A DNA stretch of 55,907 bases, taken from assembly GCA_964537555.1 (NCBI GenBank), contig CAZIAD010000018.1, positions 1-55,907 of the forward strand, read 5' to 3'. Positions within the stretch are counted from its first letter, which is position 1. Each line of letters opens with the position of its first letter. Origin of the DNA: CAYRWR01 sp964537555. Its GTDB lineage: Bacteria; Spirochaetota; Brevinematia; Brevinematales; CAYRWR01. Below are positions 36,825 through 44,513 of this stretch, piece after piece. The notes beneath the pieces were generated by a model. The model did not search any database and had not been told where the DNA came from. It worked only from the letters and a program-made list of their open reading frames with translations. The translations under genes were made by a program, and so were the position numbers.

Positions 36825-37373
36825 TTATTCCTGTGATGGGACAGGCTTATTGTTAATATCCTGGATGACATCGATAATCAGTTCTACCAGCAGTTTATGC
36901 TCAGTATTTAAGGGTTTGGAAATAGCATCTACAAAACAAAAGGTGTCTTCTATCAGTTCTGCTGATTTTTCATATTCAAAATCTACCAGTAATTTTAATG
37001 TCTCCAGACGTTCCGCCAGAAACACCATGATAGACTCTTTACTCATCCTCTTTACTTTGTTGATATAATAAATCTTTAATTCTTCCCCGGTCATTTCTTT
37101 TTTCTCTTTGACGACCTGATCTCTCACCATGTCTGCTATCTCTACATTAAATCGCCGGGCCAGCTCATTATATCCCATGAGTTCATTGACCATTCCATCA
37201 TGAAGAAGAGCTGCGGTACGCAGGTTGATATCTTTGGAAAACTTGTACAGCTGGAAATATACATTGATAATATGTTCAAAATAGGGTTTTTGACTGACAG
37301 GATGTTTCACCCTTCTATGCCTGGCTTGCGCCATATTATAGGCATCCTTTATCCAGGGATGTTCTTTTTCCAC
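36825..37373 (-). CDS. HD-domain protein, SpoT/RelA hydrolase-like
   Basis: A 182-residue protein with the HD pattern of (p)ppGpp hydrolase domains: QARHRRVKHP, YFEHIINV with a metal His, and ALLHDGMVNE with the His-Asp pair. The length is that of a single HD domain without a synthetase. In SpoT the loop after HD carries ED, which here is different (GMVNE), so the substrate is uncertain. A small alarmone or nucleotide hydrolase is the best guess. Confidence 0.68.
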   Translation of the reverse strand: MEKEHPWIKDAYNMAQARHRRVKHPVSQKPYFEHIINVYFQLYKFSKDINLRTAALLHDGMVNELMGYNELARRFNVEIADMVRDQVVKEKKEMTGEELKIYYINKVKRMSKESIMVFLAERLETLKLLVDFEYEKSAELIEDTFCFVDAISKPLNTEHKLLVELIIDVIQDINNKPVPSQE

Positions 37374-37524
37374 TGATTCCTCTCTTTTATCTGCTATAAT
37401 ATATCATCGGCCTTCCAGGTCCTGTTATTAAGAGAGCTTTTATATTTTTAGCCCCCATAAAGCAATTACTACTTGATAAAACCCGAACATAATATACAAT
37501 AATAATTCAGAGAATTATAAGGAT

Positions 37525-39462
37525 ATGCTATTGCTGAAAAAAAGAAACCCCAGTCTGATCGTATTCATTTCCGGAATACTTATGATCGCTATACTGTATG
37601 TCTTTATATCTTTTCTGGTCCAGAGAAATATAGAACTAAGGACCAATGATCAAAAATTATATGACCATGTACAGACCATGCATTTTATCTTTAACCAGTA
37701 TATGATCAACAATGGCAGCTCCCTGGCTTCTTTAAAGCCAAAAAACCTGGAGAAACTCAAAAACTATTATTACACTTATCTGGAAAATGAAGGATTAAGC
37801 CAGTTTTACATAGTCTATAAAAACAAGGGCCAGTGGAAGATACTACTGCATGAACCGGAAAATAGTACTATCCCAGCTGCTTCCATTATTTCAAATTGTA
37901 TTCGCATAGAAGATTCCCTTCTGACCAGTTCAGAGAGAGTGGAAGACCTCTATCAGGAAATCCAGATAGGCCGGGAAAGATTTCGTTCTCTGGTACTGTA
38001 TTATCGCAATCCCGGAGATCCGGCTAATGAATATATGGGGGATTCCATCCACTACATCGGTGCCCAGATGCCAGTACTCTCCCGACAAAGACAAAGAGAG
38101 ATTTTACTGCCATCCATTATATTTGCATTGATATTCATTTTACTGGCCAGTATAATCCTGTCTGTTTATATGAAGTATTCTAAAAAGAAAGAATTACAGA
38201 TCTACCGGGAAGTATTTGCTGATCAGCTGACACTCCTGCCTAATCGTAATCAGCTCCTCAATGACCTGCGTTATACCAAAAATCCGGTTCTCATCATTAT
38301 CAATGTACAATCTTTTAAGCATATTAATTCCTTTTATGGCACAGAGATGGGAGACTTCATCCTGATATCCATGGCCAACCAGATCTCTCATCTATTAAAA
38401 GAGATGGACCACCATTTATACAGGATACAGGCTGATGAATTTTCCCTGCTCATGGATAAGAAATTTTTTAAAAGTGATCTCATAAACCTGCTGCAGTATA
38501 TATCCACTGGCATCAATGAAAAAACCTTTTCCTTTCAGGATCACGAGATCAATATCAGTACCTACATAGGAGTAGCTGTAGCAGACAGAAGTGAAGATGA
38601 AGGCATAGAGAGCGGTCCTCTGTGGCAAAGCATACTGGGACAGGCAGATGTGGCCCTGCGCAGATCCCATGACAGTCATGTTCCCTTTGTGATTTATGAG
38701 AAATCCATGAATATCGACGAAGAGGTGGAGAATAATATCAAATGGACGCAGACTGTAAAAAATGCCATAAAAGAGGAAAGAATCATTCCCTATTTTCAGC
38801 CTATTTTTAATAATACTACCCGCAGAATCGAGAAATTCGAATGCCTGGCCCGGCTCCTCGATGAAAATGGAAAAGTCATTGCCCCTTATCACTTTTTAAG
38901 TATTGCAAAACAGACTCAGCTTTATCATCAGATTACCATTCTCATCATTAAAAAAAGTTTTGAAAAATTCAAAGACAACAATTATGAGTTTTCCGTCAAT
39001 CTCTCTGTGAAGGATATTTTACACACAGAGACCCGGGATTATATCATTGATCTGCTCAACAACAATCCCCGTCAGGCCAGAAACCTGGTATTCGAGATCG
39101 TAGAATCTGAAGGCATTGAACACATTGATATTGTCACTGAGTTTATTTATACCGTAAAAAAATACGGGGTCAAGATTGCCATTGACGATTTTGGTTCGGG
39201 GTATTCAAATTTTGCGAATATATTAAAGCTGAAGATAGATTATATAAAGATCGATGCCAGTCTCATCAGGAATATCGACTTTGATGGGAACAGCCAGATC
39301 ATAACCCGCAGCATCATCTGGTTTGCCCGAGAGCTGGGACTGGAGACTATATCGGAATATGTGCATTCCGAAGAGGTCTTCGAAAAAGCCTGCGAACTGG
39401 GAGTAGATTACTCCCAGGGCTACTTTATCGGTGAACCTTCACCTGAATTAAATACAGACTAG
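37525..39462 (+). CDS. GGDEF-EAL protein with degenerate GGDEF
   Basis: A 645-residue protein: two membrane helices flank a periplasmic sensor (about 35-185), followed by a GGDEF domain (DQLTLLPNRNQLL) whose signature reads IQADEF, so cyclase activity is unlikely. The EAL domain has the signature as FECLARL with the Glu kept. Other expected residues remain: NLSVKD, FEIVESEG, IDDFGSGYSNF, KIDASLI, SEYVHS and SQGYFIGEP. Hydrolysis of cyclic-di-GMP is plausible, with the degenerate GGDEF as a GTP or ligand sensor. Confidence 0.88.
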   Translation: MLLLKKRNPSLIVFISGILMIAILYVFISFLVQRNIELRTNDQKLYDHVQTMHFIFNQYMINNGSSLASLKPKNLEKLKNYYYTYLENEGLSQFYIVYKNKGQWKILLHEPENSTIPAASIISNCIRIEDSLLTSSERVEDLYQEIQIGRERFRSLVLYYRNPGDPANEYMGDSIHYIGAQMPVLSRQRQREILLPSIIFALIFILLASIILSVYMKYSKKKELQIYREVFADQLTLLPNRNQLLNDLRYTKNPVLIIINVQSFKHINSFYGTEMGDFILISMANQISHLLKEMDHHLYRIQADEFSLLMDKKFFKSDLINLLQYISTGINEKTFSFQDHEINISTYIGVAVADRSEDEGIESGPLWQSILGQADVALRRSHDSHVPFVIYEKSMNIDEEVENNIKWTQTVKNAIKEERIIPYFQPIFNNTTRRIEKFECLARLLDENGKVIAPYHFLSIAKQTQLYHQITILIIKKSFEKFKDNNYEFSVNLSVKDILHTETRDYIIDLLNNNPRQARNLVFEIVESEGIEHIDIVTEFIYTVKKYGVKIAIDDFGSGYSNFANILKLKIDYIKIDASLIRNIDFDGNSQIITRSIIWFARELGLETISEYVHSEEVFEKACELGVDYSQGYFIGEPSPELNTD

Positions 39463-39466
39463 AACC

Positions 39467-39685
39467 CTATTCCTGCGCTTCCGGAGTATCACTCTTATTG
39501 AAATCTACAGAGAGGGATACGATCACCCCCACGATTCCCCCGATAGCCATAATAGTAGTGACAAAGGCCAGTATGCCGTCATAATTTCTGGTGATGAGCC
39601 GCATCAGAATAAAGCCCAGATACATCAGAAGCATACTGCCTACCAGCAGGACCCAATTCTGTTTTTTCATTACACTGTGTTTCAT
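39467..39685 (-). CDS. Small two-helix membrane protein
   Basis: A 72-residue protein with two hydrophobic segments (about 11-30 and 39-60) and an acidic C-terminus. GAGGG precedes the ATG closely. It is separated by 4 bp from the convergent GGDEF-EAL stop and lies 14 bp after the SprT-like gene on the same strand. No family is recognised. Confidence 0.6.
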   Translation of the reverse strand: MKHSVMKKQNWVLLVGSMLLMYLGFILMRLITRNYDGILAFVTTIMAIGGIVGVIVSLSVDFNKSDTPEAQE

Positions 39686-39699
39686 ATATCCCTCACTTA

Positions 39700-40086
39700 T
39701 TACTTTTCAGGGAAAATACCCCGAATCATCTGTTTTACATAGGCACTGGCTTCCTTTTTTAAGGGAAAAAGATTCTCCCGTTCATGAAAGCCTTTATCAT
39801 GGATCTTTCTTTTTCCCCAGAAAAAGACTTTTTTCTTCAGTCTGTGCCTGTCCTGAAAATGTAGCAGCTCATGATAGATCACATAATGCAGGACGTATTC
39901 CGGAACAGGCTTTTCCCGAAACAGGGGATGTATTCTTATCTCATTTTTAGAGATATCATAGACCCCCAGGGTTAGACGCCTGTACTGCTTTTTAATACGT
40001 CCCCGGCTCCATTTTATGGGAGGCAATTCATCCATCTGAAAATACTCCCGGTTTACCTCAAGTATTGCTTTGTCCAGTTTTTTCAT
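39700..40086 (-). CDS. SprT-like zinc metalloprotein
   Basis: A 128-residue protein with HELLH (His72, Glu73, His76) in VIYHELLHFQDRH, a zincin motif with a further His81. The preceding RLTLGVYDISKNEIRIHP is typical of SprT/YgjP-like metallopeptidases. No signal or membrane segment is present, so it is cytoplasmic. The substrate is unknown. Confidence 0.72.
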   Translation of the reverse strand: MKKLDKAILEVNREYFQMDELPPIKWSRGRIKKQYRRLTLGVYDISKNEIRIHPLFREKPVPEYVLHYVIYHELLHFQDRHRLKKKVFFWGKRKIHDKGFHERENLFPLKKEASAYVKQMIRGIFPEK

Positions 40087-40214
40087 AATAAGCGCTGTAC
40101 TATAATCATATTATGCTGCCTTATATCTTCTGCAAACCTATCCACTAGTATGCATATAAGCTATGCAAACAGGGAAAATCGCTATCCTCATAAAGGGAAT
40201 GAATCCAACACCCT

Positions 40215-41189
40215 TTATTCCTGTTTTTCAAAATGCTGATATTTTTTAATCGTGGTCTCCATATCCATATCTTTACCGAAATACTTGATGCTGCAGCTTT
40301 CTTCTGTAATACGACCTACCGGGGTGATTCTGGTTCCGGTATGTTCGAAAATCTTTTGTGCATCCAGTTCATCCGGAGTAGTAAACAGGAGTTCATAATC
40401 TTCCCCACCGTTAAGAGCCAGGTCATAAAAGTAATCCTGGTCCAGTTCAATATTATTGCCTATTTCATCACGGGCCAGAGGTATTTCATTCATTTCCAGG
40501 AAAAATCCCTTTTGGGAAGCATGGACCAGCTTTAAGAGATCATCTCCCATACCGTCACTAATATCAATACAGGAATTAATATTACAGTTTTTAGCCAGAT
40601 AGCGGGTCAGCTCCATACGGGGCAGGGGTGCATAATGCCGGGCATAAAAATATTCGGGGTTCCTGAGCTCGTATTTCAGACTATCCAGGATCATCTCCAA
40701 TCCCATGCGGGAGTCACCCAGAGTACCGCTGACATAGATCAGGTCTCCAGCCCTTGCTCCCGATCTAGTAAAGATCCCATTAAAAGGAGTACCTATCATA
40801 GTCACAGAGATAAACATAAGCGCAGAGGATACCGTATCCCCCCCGATAATATCAAAGGAAAACTGTTCAGTAGCAGCCTTCCATCCTTCGATCAGGGCAT
40901 TGAGCTCTTTGCGGCTGGTATCCTGAGGCAGGCCCAGGGTGATCAGAGCATATTGGGGATAGCCCCCCATTGCACAGAGATCAGAAACATTGATCGTCAT
41001 GCTTTTATAGGCAATATCTGACAGGTCAGCCTTGCCCCGGATAAAATGAGAGCCGTCCACTACAGCATCTGTACACACCAGGCTGTCATTTTCTATACGG
41101 GCAGCATCATCCCCTATCCCCAGTATATGAGGATTCCGGAGGGGGAACTGATCTTTGATCTCTTTAATAAATGCAAATTCATTAATCAT
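40215..41189 (-). CDS. thiL: Thiamine-phosphate kinase
   Basis: The 324-residue protein matches ThiL: HILGIGDDAA near residue 23, VCTDAVVDGSHF, AYKSMTINVSDLCAMGG, IIGGDT and the later CIDISDGMGDDL and NGGEDYELLF. These carry the Asp residues that bind Mg and ATP. It phosphorylates thiamine monophosphate to thiamine diphosphate. Its start abuts the stop of the Trk regulator at 41190. No TPP riboswitch is visible upstream. Confidence 0.94.
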   Translation of the reverse strand: MINEFAFIKEIKDQFPLRNPHILGIGDDAARIENDSLVCTDAVVDGSHFIRGKADLSDIAYKSMTINVSDLCAMGGYPQYALITLGLPQDTSRKELNALIEGWKAATEQFSFDIIGGDTVSSALMFISVTMIGTPFNGIFTRSGARAGDLIYVSGTLGDSRMGLEMILDSLKYELRNPEYFYARHYAPLPRMELTRYLAKNCNINSCIDISDGMGDDLLKLVHASQKGFFLEMNEIPLARDEIGNNIELDQDYFYDLALNGGEDYELLFTTPDELDAQKIFEHTGTRITPVGRITEESCSIKYFGKDMDMETTIKKYQHFEKQE

Positions 41190-41921
41190 CTATTGATTGC
41201 CTTGTAACACTGTATTTGCTTTTTTAATATCATCGACCCGGCCGATAATTATCAAAACATCCCCTTCTACCAGAGTATCTTTAGGGTCGGGTACCTCATC
41301 TATCTCATAATCATTGACATTCTGGAACTGATCATCCAGTCTCAGTACCTGATTTTTAATGGCTACTACATTGATCCTGTATTTTCGCCTCAGGTCCAGA
41401 TCCTGCAGAGTCTTACCGGCTATGACCTGGCTTACTTTGAGCTCTACTATAGCATGGTCTTTCCAGATCTGGTCATAAGACAGGACAAATCCCCCCTGTC
41501 CCATGAGCTGTCGTGCCAGTTTCTTTCCCGTCTCCACTTCCGGCTGAATGATCTCATTTACTCCGATCAATCGCAGAATCTGAGCATGTTCTTCTGTATT
41601 GGCCCGTGCCATGACCTTAGGGATCTTAAAATTCTTTAGTATCAGGGTAGTCAGGATACTGGCTATCATATCCACCCCGATACAGACTATGGCACAGTCG
41701 ACGGTATCCACTCCTGCTTCCTTGAGAGCATCTTCATTGGTAGAATCCAGCACAAAGGGATATACAGGCCTTTCTTTTATCTTATCGATCAATAACTGAT
41801 CTCTGTCTATCACCAGGACCTCTGCACCCTCCTCTACCAGGGACAGGGCTACATTATAACCGAAAATACCGAGGCCGATCACCGCATACTGAGTCTTTTT
41901 TTCAAAAATTTCCATAGCCAT
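41190..41921 (-). CDS. Trk/Ktr potassium-uptake regulatory subunit
   Basis: A 243-residue protein with an RCK N domain (YAVIGLGIFGYNVALSL, then VLVIDRD) that binds NAD or ATP and a TrkA_C-like domain (about 155-240: KDHAIVELKVSQVIAGKTLQ, VLIIIGRVDD). It would gate a membrane potassium channel of the Trk/Ktr type, which is not encoded in this window. GAGGTGG precedes the start. The thiL gene follows directly, without a gap. Confidence 0.9.
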   Translation of the reverse strand: MAMEIFEKKTQYAVIGLGIFGYNVALSLVEEGAEVLVIDRDQLLIDKIKERPVYPFVLDSTNEDALKEAGVDTVDCAIVCIGVDMIASILTTLILKNFKIPKVMARANTEEHAQILRLIGVNEIIQPEVETGKKLARQLMGQGGFVLSYDQIWKDHAIVELKVSQVIAGKTLQDLDLRRKYRINVVAIKNQVLRLDDQFQNVNDYEIDEVPDPKDTLVEGDVLIIIGRVDDIKKANTVLQGNQ

Positions 41922-42028
41922 GAAAAGTCACCACCTCAATATATACTCTTATATTATACTATAAAGCATGGAAAATGAAAAGTATAATATGGACAATGTA
42001 TAGGACTATACTTTTTTAAATGAAAAGT

Positions 42029-42057
42029 TTGACAAACTGACAAATCCCTCTTAAAAT
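42029..42057 (+). promoter_or_regulatory. Promoter of tRNA-Tyr
   Basis: TTGACA and TAAAAT are separated by exactly 17 bp, with the -10 element 13 bp before the first base of the tRNA. Confidence 0.8.
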
Positions 42058-42070
42058 ATTGTTCACTTAT

Positions 42071-42152
42071 GGAGGGATACCCGAGTGGCCAAAGGGGGCA
42101 GACTGTAAATCTGCTGGCATCGCCTACGGTGGTTCGAATCCACCTCCCTCCA
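42071..42152 (+). tRNA. tRNA-Tyr (GTA)
   Basis: An 82-nt class II tRNA. GGAGGGA pairs with TCCCTCC in the acceptor stem, with A as discriminator; the anticodon stem GCAGA/TCTGC encloses loop CTGTAAA with anticodon GTA at 42105-42107. It has a long variable arm and a GGTTCGAATCC T-arm. The 3' CCA is not encoded. A tyrosine recombinase starts 125 bp downstream, so its 3' end is the likely integration target. Confidence 0.95.
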
Positions 42153-42164
42153 TCGACCTTTTTC

Positions 42165-42194
42165 AGGAATATAGAGCTAAGTCTCTATATTCCT
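42165..42194 (+). repeat. Perfect 12 bp hairpin after tRNA-Tyr
   Basis: AGGAATATAGAG and CTCTATATTCCT are perfectly complementary around a 6-nt loop. The T-run expected of a terminator is absent on either strand, so this may be a processing signal, a terminator of weak type, or a recombinase-binding inverted repeat. Confidence 0.7.
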
Positions 42195-42206
42195 TGACTT
42201 AGGTAT

Positions 42207-42277
42207 AACTCCAAATCTAACAAGTTGAAATTGGTACCACTTTTGGGCCACTCAATATGTAGGTTTGGAGTTTTTTT
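42207..42277 (+). promoter_or_regulatory. Long-range hairpin burying the integrase SD, with T-run
   Basis: Bases 42207-42219 pair with 42260-42272 (13 pairs, one G-T). The right arm contains GGAG at 42267-42270, the Shine-Dalgarno site of the integrase (ATG at 42278), and runs into seven T. The element can therefore act as a terminator of tRNA read-through or as a translational lock on the integrase. Confidence 0.6.
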
Positions 42278-43369
42278 ATGTCCTTAACAAAGCACACAAA
42301 CGGATATTATTACATCCGGGAACAGGTCAATGGAAAGAAGATCAAGTTCTCCCTGAAGACAAAGAAGAAGCACGAAGCAGAGGCGATCTACCAGTTCTAT
42401 CTCTTTCAGAAATACCAGAAGCAGATCCTTTCAATCCCTCAAATACAATCCTATATTATAGAAGGAACATCAGGTATTATACCCGGATTCATGCATCATC
42501 AGGACGAAAGCTCAATCCCGGTAAAAAGAAATGATCCGATCAAACACACCTACTTGGAATACATCGACCTGGCCAGGATCAAGGGCCTCAGCAAATCGAC
42601 ACTCAATATGAAGAACCTCACCCTGAAACTTCTTCTTCGCAATGAGATAAAAGACTTCTTTGATTTTGACCAGGATCATATCAACCGGTTGGTCGACAAA
42701 TTAAGTAAGACCTATTCCAACGACACCATGCGCAAGATAATAGCTGAAATCAAGGCATTCCTCAATCACGCGATCAGGAAGTTAAAATTCTCACGTTCAA
42801 CCTATGAGACCCTGGTCTTCCCTTCCTATCAGACCAGCTCTAGGGATGTCACCATCAAGGAGGAGGATTTCCAGAAGATGATGGATATACTTGAAGAGAC
42901 CGGGCGTATCGATTTCAAGCGTTATCTGGATTTCTTATGGTATACCGGTTGCCGGCCAGGTGAAGCCTTAAGAGTAAAAGTATCTGACATCGACATAGAA
43001 ACGCGGTCCATATCCGTCTATCAGACCAAGACCCGGAACATGAAGGTGATCATTATCCCCAGGGATAAAGTACAGGAAATCCAGGAAATGATGGATAAGC
43101 CATATGGAGAATATATCTTTAAAGGCATAGAGCAAGGACCGGAATATTACGGGAAACAATTCTCACGATTCAAGAAGAAGTATGGATTTGCTAAAGATTA
43201 CAACCTCTATACCTATCGACATTCTTTCGGGACCAGGCTTATCAACAAGACGGGGGATATCGAGCTCGTATCCCGGGCGCTGGGACATTCGGATATCAGT
43301 ATCACTGCCAAGCACTATATCAACCGCAGCCTGGAGGAAAGGAAGCGGAAGATGGATGAGGCGTTTTGA
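42278..43369 (+). CDS. Tyrosine recombinase/integrase
   Basis: The 363-residue protein has an N-terminal basic arm region (GYYYIREQVNGKKIKFSL), a helical core-binding domain and a C-terminal catalytic domain. Catalytic residues visible are Arg226 (TGCRPGEAL), Arg314 and His315 (YTYRHSFGT, with Tyr in place of the first His of HxxR), His337 (LGHSDIS) and nucleophile Tyr347. It lies directly after tRNA-Tyr in the same direction, the classic position for an element integrase. GGAG lies 7 nt before the ATG but inside a hairpin arm. Confidence 0.93.
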   Translation: MSLTKHTNGYYYIREQVNGKKIKFSLKTKKKHEAEAIYQFYLFQKYQKQILSIPQIQSYIIEGTSGIIPGFMHHQDESSIPVKRNDPIKHTYLEYIDLARIKGLSKSTLNMKNLTLKLLLRNEIKDFFDFDQDHINRLVDKLSKTYSNDTMRKIIAEIKAFLNHAIRKLKFSRSTYETLVFPSYQTSSRDVTIKEEDFQKMMDILEETGRIDFKRYLDFLWYTGCRPGEALRVKVSDIDIETRSISVYQTKTRNMKVIIIPRDKVQEIQEMMDKPYGEYIFKGIEQGPEYYGKQFSRFKKKYGFAKDYNLYTYRHSFGTRLINKTGDIELVSRALGHSDISITAKHYINRSLEERKRKMDEAF

Positions 43370-43420
43370 ATGGAAAGCAAAAACTCATGTAATATCGCAA
43401 AATTTTTCTTCAGATTTCTC

Positions 43421-43449
43421 TTGACATCGACGATAATTAACGATATACT
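43421..43449 (+). promoter_or_regulatory. Near-consensus promoter of AbiF-linked RNA
   Basis: A consensus TTGACA is followed after 17 bp by TATACT. This is one of the closest matches to a housekeeping promoter in the window. It starts a transcript at about 43456, some 86 nt before the Abi start codon. Confidence 0.85.
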
Positions 43450-43455
43450 TATATA

Positions 43456-43519
43456 TCAAATGAAAGACATACCCGCCACGCCTATGCCTTATGGTACGCG
43501 CATTCTGGCGGGTTTTTTC
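43456..43519 (+). ncRNA. Structured small RNA upstream of abiF, candidate RNA antitoxin
   Basis: A transcript from the promoter at 43421 would be about 60 nt and end in a terminator: ACCCGCCA pairs with TGGCGGGT across 27 nt and is followed by six T (43513-43518). Inside are CGC/GCG at 43479-81 and 43498-500 and a small UGCC/GGUA stem-loop. The RNA ends 23 nt before the Abi start. Promoter, short structured RNA, terminator and RNase gene form the layout of RNA-antitoxin systems. A conserved RNA near abiF genes has been reported, as I recall; membership here is inferred. Confidence 0.7.
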
Positions 43520-43541
43520 ATGTCCTATTGCGGAGATTTTC

Positions 43542-44438
43542 ATGGGCTTCGATAAAAGACCTCTTTCCTTCGAAGAATTATCAGACCTCTTGATTCAGCG
43601 AGGGATGCAAGGTGATCAAGAATTCATCATGCGAAAAATCCGGGATGTCAGTTATTATCGTTTAAGCGGTTATTGGAGAATGTTTCAGAACAGAGATGAT
43701 ACATTCCGGGAAAACACTCAGTTCTCTGATGTATGGGCATATTACACCTTTGATCGCCGCCTAAGACTTTTAATATTGGATGCGATAGAACGATTTGAAA
43801 TATCTCTGAGAAATGCTATCTCACATACCATCTCACATACGACTGGAGAATTTTCTTATGTTGATCCAACTTTTTATCATGGTTTCTCAAATTATGGATT
43901 TGAAAAAATGATAAAGACACTGAAGAAAAGTTATACAGATAGTAAAGAAGTCTTTATCCTAAATTTCCAAGAGAAACATGGTACAGAGCATGAACTCCCT
44001 CCTATATGGATGATGGTTGAGATCATGACTTTTGGTTCTCTGGTTATCATGTATGAGAAAATGGATTATTTACTTCAAAAACAAGTCAGTGATTATTTTG
44101 GGGTATCTCCCATGATATTAAGAAGCTGGCTACTGAATATCAGGTTAGTCAGAAATATTTGTGCTCATCATTCCCGATTGTGGAATAAAGAATTTGGTAT
44201 CCGGCCTCTCATGCCGCGTTCTCATCACCTGCCAATCTTCCACAACCCTTTCACCATTGATAACAGGAGGATGTACGGTATTATTTCCGTGTTTTTATAT
44301 ATTCTCGATGAAGTGGCTAAAAGCTCAGAGTGGAAGTATCGTCTAAAAGAATTATTATCCACCAAAGATTATGAGAAGTTTTTAAAACATATGGGGTTTC
44401 CAAGAGGATGGAATGAACATCAGTTATGGGATTTTTAG
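43542..44438 (+). CDS. Abi_2/AbiF-family HEPN protein
   Basis: The start at 43542 was chosen because GGAG lies 6 nt before it and the product then begins at the family N-terminus (RPLSFEELSDLLIQRGM). The 298-residue protein has the Abi_2 landmarks YYRLSGYWRMF, YTFDRRLRLLILDAIERFEI and RLVRNICAHHSRLWN. The last contains an RX4H motif (Arg204, His209), the HEPN ribonuclease signature; an RX4H-like RNAISH also occurs at 90-95. Abi_2 proteins abort phage infection and are related to the HEPN domains of Cas13. Expression likely depends on read-through of the upstream RNA terminator. Confidence 0.9.
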   Translation: MGFDKRPLSFEELSDLLIQRGMQGDQEFIMRKIRDVSYYRLSGYWRMFQNRDDTFRENTQFSDVWAYYTFDRRLRLLILDAIERFEISLRNAISHTISHTTGEFSYVDPTFYHGFSNYGFEKMIKTLKKSYTDSKEVFILNFQEKHGTEHELPPIWMMVEIMTFGSLVIMYEKMDYLLQKQVSDYFGVSPMILRSWLLNIRLVRNICAHHSRLWNKEFGIRPLMPRSHHLPIFHNPFTIDNRRMYGIISVFLYILDEVAKSSEWKYRLKELLSTKDYEKFLKHMGFPRGWNEHQLWDF

Positions 44439-44513
44439 TTTAGAATCTCTCAACCAGACTTGAGAGAAATAGCACTAAGAAATCGAGATATAAAAATAAC
44501 CAACTTTGCGTAT

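Noticed and set aside
42165..42194. Perfect hairpin as a classical terminator of the tRNA gene
   Set aside because: No T-run follows on either strand, so it is listed only as a hairpin.
42278..43369. Inactive integrase because HxxR reads YTYR
   Set aside because: Tyr at this position occurs in many active recombinases of this type, and all other catalytic residues are present.
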